A DNA stretch of 64,000 nt, from the NCBI RefSeq assembly GCF_020733635.1, contig NZ_JAJFZL010000001.1, positions 62,001 through 126,000 of the forward strand, read 5' to 3'. A program made the translations under genes and the position numbers. A model generated the notes under the pieces. The model saw only the letters and a program-made list of their open reading frames with translations, searched no databases and was not told the origin of the DNA. Position 1 is the stretch's first letter. Every line of letters starts with the position of its first letter. Below are positions 36,465-45,768 of the stretch, in pieces. The DNA comes from Nocardia spumae. GTDB taxonomy: Bacteria > Actinomycetota > Actinomycetes > Mycobacteriales > Mycobacteriaceae.

Positions 36465-37337
36465 ATGGGCGCGGCGATGCGCGCGGGTGGCCTGGCGGTC
36501 GTGGTGGCGGGCATCCTCGCCGGCTGCGATTCGCAGGTCGGCATCGAGGGTTCCGACTACCACCGCGACGATTCCCCCTCGGCGACAACGCGATCAGCGA
36601 CCGCGGCGGCGTCTGCCAGCCCGGCGGCGTCCGCGCCGATGATCGACTCCCCGGTCACGGTCGCGCTGGTGACGGCCGATGCGCAGGCCACCGATGCGGT
36701 CGGTCGCTGGGCCGCGGACCTGCAGCGGCTCACGCCCGCGGAACTGGAAGCCAAGTGCTGGACGATGGCGCCGCGCAATGTCGACACCATGTACGCGGAC
36801 AAGTCGGCCATCCTCTCGGCGCTGGCCCAGCCCGGTAGCGACAACGGCACCGCCCTCGTGTGGAAGTCGGCGAGCGCGGCCGCTGATCCGGTGACGGTCG
36901 TGGCCGAACGTGCCGACATCGCCACCGGCTATGCCTGCCCGCGGGTCCATCCGGCCGGCACCGAGGTCGGATTCGGTACCTCCAGCGAAGCGCAGACCGC
37001 CGATGCCCGGCATATCGTGCGGCGCTATCTGGCCCGGACGAGCGGGCATCCGCTCGAAGCGGCCGATCAGGAGAGCACCCATCCGCTGCTGTGCACGACC
37101 GACACGGCGTGGGATCCCAGCGGCGCGGGACGCACGGCGCGGGCACCGCTGGCCACGAATCCGAACAAACTCCCCGATCCCACCGCGTTCTCCGACCAGT
37201 CCCTCAGCTCCACCGCACTGAACAGCACATATCTCTCGATCACGGCCACCGTTACCGCGGGCGGTAGCCAGCAGGAGCGGACGTACACCGTGAAGGCGAC
37301 CGACCAGGGTTACTGCATCGGTGACGTCTCGGCCTGA
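36465..37337 (+). CDS. Putative lipoprotein of unknown function
   Basis: A 290-residue exported protein whose signal peptide ends in a lipobox: GGLAVVVAGILAGCDSQ, Cys at about residue 21. A Ser/Ala/Thr-rich linker follows, then a domain with several cysteines (KCWTM, YACPRV, LLCTTD, GYCIGD). ATG at 36465 has GAGGGGG just upstream; GTG at 36411 in the same frame is an alternative that lengthens the n-region. No known family recognised. It is divergent from the acyltransferase pair and converges on the ABM protein. Confidence 0.75.
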   Translation: MGAAMRAGGLAVVVAGILAGCDSQVGIEGSDYHRDDSPSATTRSATAAASASPAASAPMIDSPVTVALVTADAQATDAVGRWAADLQRLTPAELEAKCWTMAPRNVDTMYADKSAILSALAQPGSDNGTALVWKSASAAADPVTVVAERADIATGYACPRVHPAGTEVGFGTSSEAQTADARHIVRRYLARTSGHPLEAADQESTHPLLCTTDTAWDPSGAGRTARAPLATNPNKLPDPTAFSDQSLSSTALNSTYLSITATVTAGGSQQERTYTVKATDQGYCIGDVSA

Positions 37338-37419
37338 CGTGTCAGCGCCAACGGGATCATCACACCAATAGCCTCGAGGTAGCTCGCATCAGATCGCGAT
37401 GCGGGCGCCGTCGTACACC

Positions 37420-38046
37420 TCAGACCAGTTCGGGGACGCGCAGATGGGCGAGCGCGATCTCGAAATCGCCCACATCGAGTACATCGACACCGGCTTGGCG
37501 GGTGCCTTCGCGGCGCAGGGTCGCGAGCTGCTCGCGGTTGCGTTCCATCGCGTCGCGGCTGTCGAACGTCTCGCATGCGACGCCGCGTCCGCCGGCGCGG
37601 TCGACCAGCAGGCTCGCACTGCAGAACCCCGGCATCTGTTCCAGCTGTGCCGCCACCATGGACTTGTAGGTCTCCACCGCCGCGTCGAATCGGCCCGGCT
37701 CCTTGGCCTCGGCCCACGTGAGCTGGGCACACGCACCCTCGGGTAGGCGATGGTCGCGGTGCATGGCACCGACCTCCCACTGCTCGACCCGGGTCGTATC
37801 GCCACCGAACAGCTGGACGGCGCGATCGCGAAGCGAACGCACCCGTTCGGTGCTGTCGCGCATCGCCTCCTCGGATTCCCACGACGTCGTCAGGATGCAG
37901 CGGCCGGACTGCCGGTCGACCAGCAACGACAACCCGATACAGCCGGGCATGTCCGCCAGCGTCGGCATCACCTCATCGCGCACATGCGCGATACCGGCGT
38001 CGATTGCGGAGGACTTCGCTTGAACAGTTGTTGAACGTGCGTACAC
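37420..38046 (-). CDS. Tandem ABM-fold (antibiotic biosynthesis monooxygenase-like) protein
   Basis: A 208-residue protein formed of two ferredoxin-like ABM domains. The first contains [20 protein letters not shown] then [10 protein letters not shown]; the second repeats [19 protein letters not shown] then [13 protein letters not shown] at 38046 is the start, with GAGGGAG six bases upstream; the frame extends to 38130. Such proteins are often small heme- or flavin-free oxygenases or simply dimeric stress proteins. It is divergent from the MBL-Rieske gene. Function unclear. Confidence 0.75.
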   Translation of the reverse strand: MYARSTTVQAKSSAIDAGIAHVRDEVMPTLADMPGCIGLSLLVDRQSGRCILTTSWESEEAMRDSTERVRSLRDRAVQLFGGDTTRVEQWEVGAMHRDHRLPEGACAQLTWAEAKEPGRFDAAVETYKSMVAAQLEQMPGFCSASLLVDRAGGRGVACETFDSRDAMERNREQLATLRREGTRQAGVDVLDVGDFEIALAHLRVPELV

Positions 38047-38242
38047 GGCGTGCTCCCTCTGTGCTCGGGGCGGCGCCCCGGTGGCGCCACCGATGCTTCT
38101 CACACTGCTCCGGCGTATCAGCCATAGCAATAGCTCCGAAATAACCGATATCGATCCCCCGCGATGCGCCCCTCAGGCGGCCGCAGACCGCCGAACCGCT
38201 ACCCTGGATGGCTGGTAGCCGGGTTCAGGAGGGACTTTCTTC

Positions 38243-39799
38243 GTGCAGATCACCAGCGTCGGACATGCCGGGTTCCATATCCGCACCGCGGCCGGAACGA
38301 TCCTCTGCGATCCGTGGGTGAACCCGGCGTATTTCGCGTCGTGGGTGCCCTTCCCGGACAACACCGGGCTGGACTGGGACGAGCTCGGTAACTGTGATTA
38401 CCTCTACGTCTCCCACCTGCACCGCGACCATTTCGACGCACAGAATCTGCTGGACCACGTCAACAAGGACGCGACCGTCCTGCTGCCGGACTATCCGGTG
38501 CCGGATCTACAGCGGGAGCTGGAGAAGCTGGGCTTCCACACATTCTTCGAGACCCAGGATTCGGTGAAGCACACCATCACCGGCCGCGACGGGCACGAAC
38601 TCGACATCATGATCATCGCGCTGCGGGCGCCGGCCGACGGCCCGATCGGCGATTCGGGACTGGTCGTCTCCGATCGCGAGACCGTGTGCTTCAACATGAA
38701 CGACGCGCGGCCAGTGGATATGGACGTCCTGCACGAGCAGTTCGGACATATCGACATCCACCTGCTGCAGTATTCGGGCGCCATCTGGTACCCGATGGTC
38801 TACGACATCCCGGCCAAGACCAAGGCGAACTTCGGCAAGCAGAAGCGCCAGCGCGGGATGGACCGCGCGCGCAGCTATATCGAGCAGGTCGGCGCCACCT
38901 GGGTGGTGCCCTCGGCCGGGCCGCCGGTCTTCCTCGACGACGAGCTGCGCTATCTCAACGACGACGGCGAGAACCGCTACTCCGCCGACAACGGCAACAT
39001 CTTCCCGGACCAGATGGTGTTCCTCGAGCAGATGCGCATCCACGACAATGCCGGTGGGGTGCTGATGATTCCGGGCTCGGTCGCGACCGTGCGCGGTAAG
39101 GAACTCGAGCTGGCCCATCCGTTCGATCCGGCCGAGATCTACGACGACAAGGCCGGCTACATCGAACGGATGGCACAGCGCCTGGCACCCGTGCTCGAAC
39201 GGGAAAAGGCTTCGTGGGCAACCGCAGCCGGCGGCCCGCTGCTGCCGGAGCTCAAGGAGCTGTTCGAGCCGATCATGGCGCAGAGCGATCTGATCTGCGA
39301 CGGTATCGGCTATCCGGTCGGCCTGGTGATGGGTGACGAAACCGTCGTCCTCGACTTCCCGAAGCGACTGGTGCGCGGCCCGATCGAGGGAGAAGGCCGG
39401 TACCGCTACGGGTTCCGCATCGCGCCCCAGCTGGTCCGCACCGTGCTGCGCGACAACGAACCCGACTGGGTGAACACCATCTTCCTGTCGACCCGATTCC
39501 AGGCGTGGCGGATCGGTGGTTACAACGAATTCCTCTACACCTTCTTCAAATGCCTCACCGATGAGCGCATCGCCTATGCCGACGGCTGGTTCTCCGAGGC
39601 ACACGACGATTCGGCATCCTGTGAGCTCGCGGGCTGGGAGGTACAGCGCCGCTGCCCGCACCTGAAGGCGGATCTGTCGAAATTCGGCGTGGTGGAAGGC
39701 AATACGCTCACCTGCAATCTGCACGGCTGGCAGTGGGATCTGGAGTCCGGGCGCTGCAAGACCTCCAAGGGCCACGAACTGCGTTCCCGCAAGCTCTGA
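38243..39799 (+). CDS. Metallo-beta-lactamase/Rieske [2Fe-2S] fusion protein
   Basis: A 518-residue fusion. The N-terminal metallo-beta-lactamase fold shows SHLHRDHFDAQN (HxHxDH) near residue 54. The C-terminal Rieske domain has CPHLKAD and CNLHGWQWD (C-x-H ... C-x2-H) near residues 473 and 492. The layout recalls CMP-sialic acid hydroxylase-like and UlaG-like enzymes, and in M. tuberculosis the Rieske protein Rv3818 sits at the corresponding place (from memory). GTG at 38243 has AGGAGGGAC upstream. It is probably a cytoplasmic oxygenase or hydrolase; substrate unknown. Confidence 0.85.
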   Translation: MQITSVGHAGFHIRTAAGTILCDPWVNPAYFASWVPFPDNTGLDWDELGNCDYLYVSHLHRDHFDAQNLLDHVNKDATVLLPDYPVPDLQRELEKLGFHTFFETQDSVKHTITGRDGHELDIMIIALRAPADGPIGDSGLVVSDRETVCFNMNDARPVDMDVLHEQFGHIDIHLLQYSGAIWYPMVYDIPAKTKANFGKQKRQRGMDRARSYIEQVGATWVVPSAGPPVFLDDELRYLNDDGENRYSADNGNIFPDQMVFLEQMRIHDNAGGVLMIPGSVATVRGKELELAHPFDPAEIYDDKAGYIERMAQRLAPVLEREKASWATAAGGPLLPELKELFEPIMAQSDLICDGIGYPVGLVMGDETVVLDFPKRLVRGPIEGEGRYRYGFRIAPQLVRTVLRDNEPDWVNTIFLSTRFQAWRIGGYNEFLYTFFKCLTDERIAYADGWFSEAHDDSASCELAGWEVQRRCPHLKADLSKFGVVEGNTLTCNLHGWQWDLESGRCKTSKGHELRSRKL

Positions 39800-39811
39800 T
39801 TCGAGCGGCGG

Positions 39812-40633
39812 TCAGCCGGGTGCCATGCGACTCAACGCCTCCCATTCCCGGTATCCCTCGGCGCGAGCCGCGTAGAGTTCGCGGACCTGGTCGAAGGAGG
39901 CGGCGCCGACGATCAGGCGGCGCGGCGGGTTCGCCAGTGCCGCGAGTTTCATGATCACCGGTGCCGCGGTGCTCGGATCGGGCCCCGCGTCGTCGCCCCA
40001 CATCCGGGCGAGCTCCGCGCGCAGTGCTTCGTACCGCGGCTCGGCCTCGGTCGCGGTCGTGCCGGTGACGAACAAGCCGGTGGCGTATCCGCCCATCTCC
40101 ACATTGGTGACCTGGATGCCGAACTGCTCGACCTCCATCGCCAGCGCCTCGGTGAGTGAGGCCAGCGCCGCCTTACCGGCACCGTAGAAGCCGACCGCGG
40201 CCATTCCGCCGGCGGTCCCCATCGAGGTGACCTGCAGGATGCGGCCGTGCCCCTGGGTCCGCAGGTGCGGCAGCACGGCCTGTACCACCCAGACCGCACC
40301 GAAGAAATTCACGTCCAGATGGGCGCGAGCCTGCTCCTCGGTGGCCTCCTCGACCATTCCGTACAGCATGGCGCCCGCGTTGTTGACCACCACGTCGAGC
40401 CGCCCGAACGCGGATACCGCCCGCTCGACGCCGTCGAAGACGGCCTGTCGATCGGTGACGTCCAGCGACAGCGTGACGAGGCGATCGGCGTACTCGCGGG
40501 CCGCCTCCGCCAGCGGTTCGACATCGCGAGCCGCCGCCACGACACGATCGCCCGCGTCCAGCGCGGCCTCGGTGAACGCGCGGCCCAGGCCACGCGAAGC
40601 GCCGGTGATGAACCACACCTTGCCGGTGGTCAT
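39812..40633 (-). CDS. Short-chain dehydrogenase/reductase (classical SDR)
   Basis: A 273-residue classical SDR. The cofactor motif FITGASRGLGRAF (TGxxxGxG) is at residues 8-20, NNAG at the expected position, and the catalytic Ser...Tyr...Lys as TSMGTAGGMAAVGFYGAGKAAL, where the Tyr and Lys are spaced by three residues. ATG at 40633 is preferred. It is divergent from a TetR regulator with palindromes between them, so TetR probably controls it. It converges on the Rieske gene with a 12-bp gap. Substrate unknown. Confidence 0.9.
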   Translation of the reverse strand: MTTGKVWFITGASRGLGRAFTEAALDAGDRVVAAARDVEPLAEAAREYADRLVTLSLDVTDRQAVFDGVERAVSAFGRLDVVVNNAGAMLYGMVEEATEEQARAHLDVNFFGAVWVVQAVLPHLRTQGHGRILQVTSMGTAGGMAAVGFYGAGKAALASLTEALAMEVEQFGIQVTNVEMGGYATGLFVTGTTATEAEPRYEALRAELARMWGDDAGPDPSTAAPVIMKLAALANPPRRLIVGAASFDQVRELYAARAEGYREWEALSRMAPG

Positions 40634-40653
40634 ATGCTCACATCCTCTCGAGT

Positions 40654-40670
40654 CGAGACGGTGCGTCTCG
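40654..40670. promoter_or_regulatory. Inverted repeat CGAGACG-N3-CGTCTCG, candidate TetR operator
   Basis: The two 7-nt arms are exact complements around GTG, in the leader of the SDR gene 21 bases before its start. The right arm sequence CGTCTCG recurs at 40721-40727 beside the second palindrome, hinting at a shared recognition element. Confidence 0.45.
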
Positions 40671-40708
40671 TCTCGAGAAGAGTGACAGCTCGCCGAGGAC
40701 TTGTCAAC

Positions 40709-40722
40709 ACGAACCGGTTCGT
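40709..40722. promoter_or_regulatory. Perfect 14-bp palindrome, candidate TetR operator
   Basis: ACGAACCGGTTCGT is a perfect dyad 26 bases before the TetR start and in the SDR promoter region. TetR regulators divergent from their targets usually bind a single such dyad; this is the best match to that rule in the gap. Confidence 0.55.
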
Positions 40723-40747
40723 CTCGTTGGACTGCTAGAGTCGGCCG

Positions 40748-41344
40748 GTGCCCGACAACGAGAAACCCGACAGCTCCCGGCGCAGCGAACGCGCACGCCA
40801 GGCGATCCTGGAAGCCACTCGCACGCTGATCTCGGAGGTCGGATATGGAAAGGTGTCGATCGAGGCCATCGCGGCGCGGGCCGGGGTCGGCAAACAGACC
40901 ATCTATCGCTGGTGGCCGAACAAGGGGGCGGTGATCTTCGAATCCTTCCTCGCCCTCAGCGACACGGACGGGCACGGCATCACCCTTCCTGATACCGGCG
41001 ATATCGAGGCGGACCTGACGCTCGTCATGCGCGCGACGGTCGCGGAATTCGCCGATGCGGACTTCGAGAAACCGATTCGAGCGCTCAACACCGAGATCAT
41101 CAACGATCCCGATCTGGCCGAACAGTACGACCGGCGATTGCGGCGGCCCGTCGAGGAGGCCAAGAAGGCGCGGTTACGCAGCGCGCAGGCCGCCGGGCAG
41201 ATATCCGCGGATGCCGACCTCGATCTGATGCTCGAAATGCTGTACGCACCCGTATATCAGCGCTGGCTACTGCGCTACGGGCCGCTCGACGACGCGTACG
41301 CCGATGCGCTGGTGAGCCGTACCCTTCGCGCCTTTCGGCCCTGA
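40748..41344 (+). CDS. TetR/AcrR-family transcriptional regulator
   Basis: A 198-residue repressor. The N-terminal DNA-binding domain reads RQAILEATRTLISEVGYGKVSIEAIAARAGVGKQTIYRWWPNKGAVIFE, a clear TetR motif. The C-terminal helical part (DNxTxDLx-type ligand domain) is typical of the group that regulates SDRs or efflux. GTG start. It is divergent from the SDR and likely controls it. Confidence 0.92.
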   Translation: MPDNEKPDSSRRSERARQAILEATRTLISEVGYGKVSIEAIAARAGVGKQTIYRWWPNKGAVIFESFLALSDTDGHGITLPDTGDIEADLTLVMRATVAEFADADFEKPIRALNTEIINDPDLAEQYDRRLRRPVEEAKKARLRSAQAAGQISADADLDLMLEMLYAPVYQRWLLRYGPLDDAYADALVSRTLRAFRP

Positions 41345-41408
41345 GCCACGAAGTACGCTCGCGCGAACCCTGATTCGACGACGACGCGTATCCGCGCGAA
41401 CTCGTCGA

Positions 41409-42389
41409 TCAGGCGCTGTCGCTGTCGGGACCACGCCCCTGCCCGATGACGGCGATCACGGCGGCGAACAGGGTCAGCACGCAGCCGATGACGGTCAACG
41501 GCGACAGCCGGGTGCCCGTCGGCGCGAGGCCGTCGAGTACCACCGAACAGATGAGCTGGCCGGAAACCGAGGTCAGGCCGAACAGCAGCACCCCGATCCA
41601 GCGCACGATCAGCGCCGCCACCGCGATGAAGAACACGCCGATCGCACCACCGAGATACAGCCACGGCGCGGTGGGAAATTCCGTGGGCAGGCCGATTCGC
41701 GCGATCTGCGCGGCCTCGACCACCAACAGGCCCGCGGTTCCGGTCGCGAAATTGATCGCCGTGGCCGGCACCGGCCCGCCGACGGTCGCGAGCCGGCCGT
41801 TGACCGCCTGCTGCCACGCGAGCCCGAGACCGGCGAGCGCGGGCAGTGCGATCAGCAGGTACGCCACCGCCCCGCCGGAACCGGATTCACCGCCGGACCG
41901 GCCCAGTGCGGCAACACCCACCGCGCCGACCGCGAGCACCGCCGCGCCGAGTCGCACCGGCGTCACCGGCGTGACACCGGCCGGCCCCACCCCCAGACGA
42001 TCCACGACCAGCCCACTGCTCAACTGACCGGCGACCACGGCGATCGTGAAGGCGGTGACACCGATCGTGACCACGGACAAGCCCTGGCTGGCAACGAAGA
42101 ACGCCCCGCACAATCCGCCCAGCAGATGCCACCACCGCAACGGGCCCGCGCGCAGGGACCGGCGTATCGCGTCCAGCCCCGCGCGCATCCGCCCGCTGAA
42201 ACCCGTGACGACCAGGAGCAGAATCAGGCCGGAGCCGAAACTGACCACGGCCGCCGCGATTCCGTCGTTCAGCCGATCACCGAGAGCACCGTTGATCCGC
42301 GCCTGTACCGCCACACCGGCGCCGCAGCACATGCCCAGCAGGACCCCGAGCCGGCGCCGCAGGTCGGATTTCTCACGGACTGCGGTCAT
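41409..42389 (-). CDS. DMT-family transporter with DUF606/YdcZ repeats
   Basis: A 326-residue transporter with about ten membrane spans arranged as two DUF606-like repeats: ARINGALGDRLNDGIAAAVVSFGSG and, in the second, QQAVNGRLATVGGPVPATAINFATG. These duplicated NG.....G...A.....FG.G motifs are diagnostic of the YdcZ group of small multidrug-like transporters. ATG at 42389 (MTAVREK) is taken; longer starts to 42506 add no membrane segment. Substrate unknown. Confidence 0.85.
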   Translation of the reverse strand: MTAVREKSDLRRRLGVLLGMCCGAGVAVQARINGALGDRLNDGIAAAVVSFGSGLILLLVVTGFSGRMRAGLDAIRRSLRAGPLRWWHLLGGLCGAFFVASQGLSVVTIGVTAFTIAVVAGQLSSGLVVDRLGVGPAGVTPVTPVRLGAAVLAVGAVGVAALGRSGGESGSGGAVAYLLIALPALAGLGLAWQQAVNGRLATVGGPVPATAINFATGTAGLLVVEAAQIARIGLPTEFPTAPWLYLGGAIGVFFIAVAALIVRWIGVLLFGLTSVSGQLICSVVLDGLAPTGTRLSPLTVIGCVLTLFAAVIAVIGQGRGPDSDSA

Positions 42390-42429
42390 AACCGCCACGG
42401 TAGTGGCTCCGGACGGACGAACCCGGAAG

Positions 42430-44331
42430 TCAGAGACCCTCCGGATCGAAACCGTTGGTGTCCAACGGGACCCAGCCCTTGGCGGCGAAATCCCGATCGG
42501 TCGCACCGGCCCCGACCAGACCGCGGTGGGAGTTCATATCGCTGATCAGCTCGGAAACCGGATGCGAATCGCTGTAGTGATAGCCCTGGGCGAGCGCGAA
42601 TCCCAGTTCGGTGAGCACCGCCGCCTGGTATTCGGTCTCCACTCCCTCGGCGATGACCTGCAGGTCCAGTGACTTGCTCAGCGCCGCGATCACACCGAGC
42701 AGCGGCGGCGCCGGCGAATCGGAGCGGATCGCGGCCACGAACGACTGATCGACCTTGAGGATATCGCTGGGGATGGTCGCCAGCCGGCTCAGTGAGGAGT
42801 ATCCGGTGCCGAAATCGTCGATGGCGATCCGGACTCCGTTGTCGCGCAACGTGTGCAGGTTCTGGATGGCGGTCTGTGATTCGGCGGCCAGTTCGCTTTC
42901 GGTGACCTCGAGGACCAGCTGATCGGCGGGCCAGCCGGTGTCGGCCAGGATGCCGGAAACACGGTCGGCGTAATCGCTTTCGGCCAGTTCCAGACCACTG
43001 ACGTTCACATTCAAGGTCAGATCGAGTTGGGTGAAGGTCTCCTGCAGCCGAGCGGCGTCGGCACAGGCCCGCCGCAGCACCAGCTCGTCCAGGTCGGAGA
43101 TCAGATCGTATTCCTCGGCGACCCGGATCAGGCCCTCGGTGGTGACATCGGGTTGCGCATTCGACGACCAGCGCAACAGCGCCTCCACGCCGACCGCCTG
43201 CGCGCCGTCCTCGCCGAGACTGACGATGGGCTGATAGTGCACATCGAGCGCGCCGGTATCGATGGCCTGGCGCAGTTCGACCGCCAGCGGCTGCTGCCGC
43301 GAGGATTCCAGCACCGTGCGGTTGCGGCCTGCCTGCTTGGCCCGGTACAGCCCCACATCGGCCCGGCTCACCAGCAAGGAACCGGATTCACCCGGCTGCC
43401 AGGAGGTGACACCCGCCGAACAGCCGGTGGTGACGGCCGCGCGCAATTGTTCGGTCAGCAGAATCGCGGCCTGTTCGGTGGTGTTGGGCAGCAGCAGGGC
43501 GAACGCGTCGCCGCCGTAGCGAGCCAGCAACTGATCGGGCGCGAGCAGTTTGGACCAGGTGTCGGCGACGCGCTGCAGAACCGCGTCGCCGGCGCGATGG
43601 CCCAGATGGTCGTTGATCTTCTGGAACCGGTCCAGGTCGACCAGGATCAGGGCCAGGCCCTGGCCGGTCCGGCCGGCATGGCCGATGGCGCCGTTGAGCG
43701 CTCGATCGAAACCGCGGCGGTTCAACAGGCCGGTGAGCGTATCGATATCGGCGTCGGCGGCCATTCGGGTCAGGATGCCGACCACGATGCCGACACCGAC
43801 GGTGATACCCGCCGGGATGATGCCCGACCACCACGGCAGCCCCCGCGACGGCACGACCCACAGGCAGAGCACGACCGCGAACGCCACATGCGCCGCGGTG
43901 AGCCGCCAGGCGAAGAAGATCGCGGCGTCGGCGGCGACGAACACATAGAAGGCCGCCAGCGTGATCGCGCCGACGGTATTGGGGAACCAGTGCACCGCGA
44001 CCGTGACCAGCACCGTCGCCAAGGCGACGTAGCCATGATGCACCGAATGCGGCAGGCGCGGACCCCAGATCAGCAGGCTCACCCCCAGCAGCAGCGCCAC
44101 CGCCGCCGCCGAACCGACCAGTGGCCGGTTGCCCTCGTCCCCCGGTGCGATCGCAGTGATCAACAGGCCCAGTACCCCGCCCATGACGTAGAACGCCCCG
44201 GTGGTCCGAGCCATGACCATTGCCGTCGCCAGCGCCGATGCCGCCCGAACCTGCGTGCGGTTATCGCCGCGAGACCCGAGTCCTCGCACGTCGTCCAGCC
44301 TAGACAACGTGCTGCGGGGCAGTAGTGACAT
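42430..44331 (-). CDS. Membrane GGDEF-EAL protein with degenerate GGDAF
   Basis: A 633-residue c-di-GMP signalling protein. The first 200 residues have about seven hydrophobic spans. A GGDEF domain follows with LTGLLNRRGF and the active-site loop YGGDAF, where the fourth residue (Glu/Asp in active cyclases) is Ala; there is no RxxD inhibition site before it. The EAL domain is intact: VEALLRW, NVNVSG, LEVTES, IDDFGTGYSSL, LKVDQSF and AEGVETE carry the expected metal- and substrate-binding residues. The protein is therefore most likely a membrane-bound phosphodiesterase with a GTP-sensing degenerate cyclase domain. ATG at 44331; the reading frame allows a GTG at 44289. Confidence 0.9.
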   Translation of the reverse strand: MSLLPRSTLSRLDDVRGLGSRGDNRTQVRAASALATAMVMARTTGAFYVMGGVLGLLITAIAPGDEGNRPLVGSAAAVALLLGVSLLIWGPRLPHSVHHGYVALATVLVTVAVHWFPNTVGAITLAAFYVFVAADAAIFFAWRLTAAHVAFAVVLCLWVVPSRGLPWWSGIIPAGITVGVGIVVGILTRMAADADIDTLTGLLNRRGFDRALNGAIGHAGRTGQGLALILVDLDRFQKINDHLGHRAGDAVLQRVADTWSKLLAPDQLLARYGGDAFALLLPNTTEQAAILLTEQLRAAVTTGCSAGVTSWQPGESGSLLVSRADVGLYRAKQAGRNRTVLESSRQQPLAVELRQAIDTGALDVHYQPIVSLGEDGAQAVGVEALLRWSSNAQPDVTTEGLIRVAEEYDLISDLDELVLRRACADAARLQETFTQLDLTLNVNVSGLELAESDYADRVSGILADTGWPADQLVLEVTESELAAESQTAIQNLHTLRDNGVRIAIDDFGTGYSSLSRLATIPSDILKVDQSFVAAIRSDSPAPPLLGVIAALSKSLDLQVIAEGVETEYQAAVLTELGFALAQGYHYSDSHPVSELISDMNSHRGLVGAGATDRDFAAKGWVPLDTNGFDPEGL

Positions 44332-44351
44332 CCGCCGTATTCGAGACCGAA

Positions 44352-44399
44352 GTCATCGCGGTGGTGCCGCGCACGGTCATCGCGGTGGTGCCGCGCACG
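44352..44399. repeat. 24-nt tandem direct repeat between the GGDEF-EAL gene and serS
   Basis: Two exact copies of a 24-nt unit beginning GTCATCGCGGTGG lie at 44352-44375 and 44376-44399. A third, 10-nt part continues at 44400. The partial third copy supplies the stop codon of serS on the other strand (TCA at 44401-44403). A slippage product; may modify the serS C-terminus or spacing. Confidence 0.7.
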
Positions 44400-44400
44400 G

Positions 44401-45663
44401 TCATCGCGGCGGCTCTAGCACCTCGCGACCCACGAACGGCACCAGCGCCGCGGGGACACGGACCGAACCGTCGGCCTGCTGATGATTCTCCAGCAGGGCG
44501 ACGATCCACCGCGTGGTCGCGAGGGTTCCGTTCAGGGTCGCGGCGATCTGCGGCTTGCCGTTCTCGTCGCGATACCGCACCGACAGGCGGCGGGCCTGGA
44601 AGGTGGTGCAGTTCGAGGTCGAGGTGAGTTCCCGGTAGGTCTGCTGGGTCGGCACCCAGGCCTCGCAGTCGAATTTACGAGCGGCCGAGCTGCCCAGATC
44701 ACCGCCGGCGACATCGATCACCCGATAGGGGACCTCGATCGCGGCGAGCATCTCCTTCTCCCAGGCCAGCAGGCGCTGATGTTCGGCGTCGGCATCCTCG
44801 GGACGGCAGTAGACGAACATCTCGACCTTGTCGAACTGGTGCACCCGGATGATGCCGCGGGTGTCCTTGCCGTAACTGCCCGCCTCGCGCCGGAAGCACG
44901 ACGACCAGCCCGCATACCGCTTGGGCCCGGCGCTCAGGTCGAGGATCTCGCCCGAGTGGTAGCCGGCCAGCGGGACCTCCGAGGTGCCGACGAGGTACAG
45001 ATCGTCGTCCTCGAGATGGTAGACCTCGGCCGAATGCTGGCCCAGGAAACCGGTGCCGGCCATGATCTCCGGGCGCACCAGCACCGGGGGGATCATCATC
45101 GTGAAACCGTTGGCGGTGGCGCGCTGGGCGGCCAGCTGCAGCAGACCCAGCTGCAGCAGCGCGCCGTATCCGGTCAGGAAGTAGAACCGGGCTCCCGATA
45201 CCTTGGCGCCGCGTTCCATATCGATCAGGCCCAGCGCTTCGCCCAGCTCGAGATGGTCACGCGGGGTGAAATCGAATTCGGACGGTGTGCCGACGGTCTC
45301 GAGCAGGACGAAATCGTCCTCACCTCCGGCGGGCGCACCCTCCTGGACCACATTGGAGATGGCCCGGTGCGCGGTGTCGAGCTCGGCGTCGGCGGCGTTC
45401 TCGGCGGCCTCGGCCTCCTTCACCTTCGCCGACAACTCCTGGGCGTGGCCCAGCAGGGCCGGCCGCTCGTCGGGGGACGCCTTGCCGACCTTCTTGCCCA
45501 GCGCCTTCTGCTCGGCCCGCAGATTGTCGGCCGTCGCGACCGCGGCACGCCGAGCCGCGTCCGCCTCGAGCAGGGCATCCACCAGCGCCGGGTCCTCGCC
45601 ACGGGCACGCTGCGAGGCACGGACCGCATCGGGATTCTCGCGCAGGAATCGGAGGTCGATCAT
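44401..45663 (-). CDS. serS: Seryl-tRNA synthetase
   Basis: A 420-residue class II synthetase charging tRNA-Ser (and tRNA-Sec when present). The N-terminal tRNA-binding coiled coil runs from [17 protein letters not shown] to about residue 110. Catalytic motif 2 is seen as [28 protein letters not shown] and motif 3 as [22 protein letters not shown] at 45663 (MIDLRF) is the family start; a TTG two codons upstream is unneeded. Same order with the septum-formation and metallopeptidase genes is seen in mycobacteria. Confidence 0.97.
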   Translation of the reverse strand: MIDLRFLRENPDAVRASQRARGEDPALVDALLEADAARRAAVATADNLRAEQKALGKKVGKASPDERPALLGHAQELSAKVKEAEAAENAADAELDTAHRAISNVVQEGAPAGGEDDFVLLETVGTPSEFDFTPRDHLELGEALGLIDMERGAKVSGARFYFLTGYGALLQLGLLQLAAQRATANGFTMMIPPVLVRPEIMAGTGFLGQHSAEVYHLEDDDLYLVGTSEVPLAGYHSGEILDLSAGPKRYAGWSSCFRREAGSYGKDTRGIIRVHQFDKVEMFVYCRPEDADAEHQRLLAWEKEMLAAIEVPYRVIDVAGGDLGSSAARKFDCEAWVPTQQTYRELTSTSNCTTFQARRLSVRYRDENGKPQIAATLNGTLATTRWIVALLENHQQADGSVRVPAALVPFVGREVLEPPR

Positions 45664-45768
45664 GGGCAATCAGCCTAATGGGCGGCGTCCAGCCGAATTT
45701 CTGAGGATCCGGTGAAAACCGAGACGATCGTGGCAGGCTCCGCGCGCGGCCTGCCATGATGGACGGCG

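Noticed and set aside
38507..39775. Minus-strand ORF of 422 codons opposite the MBL-Rieske gene
   Set aside because: Antisense shadow; metal motifs are on the plus strand.
43027..44325. Plus-strand ORF of 432 codons opposite the GGDEF-EAL gene
   Set aside because: Antisense shadow; Gln/His-rich with no motif.
44352..44410. CRISPR array
   Set aside because: The 24-nt copies are directly adjacent, without spacers; this is a plain tandem repeat.
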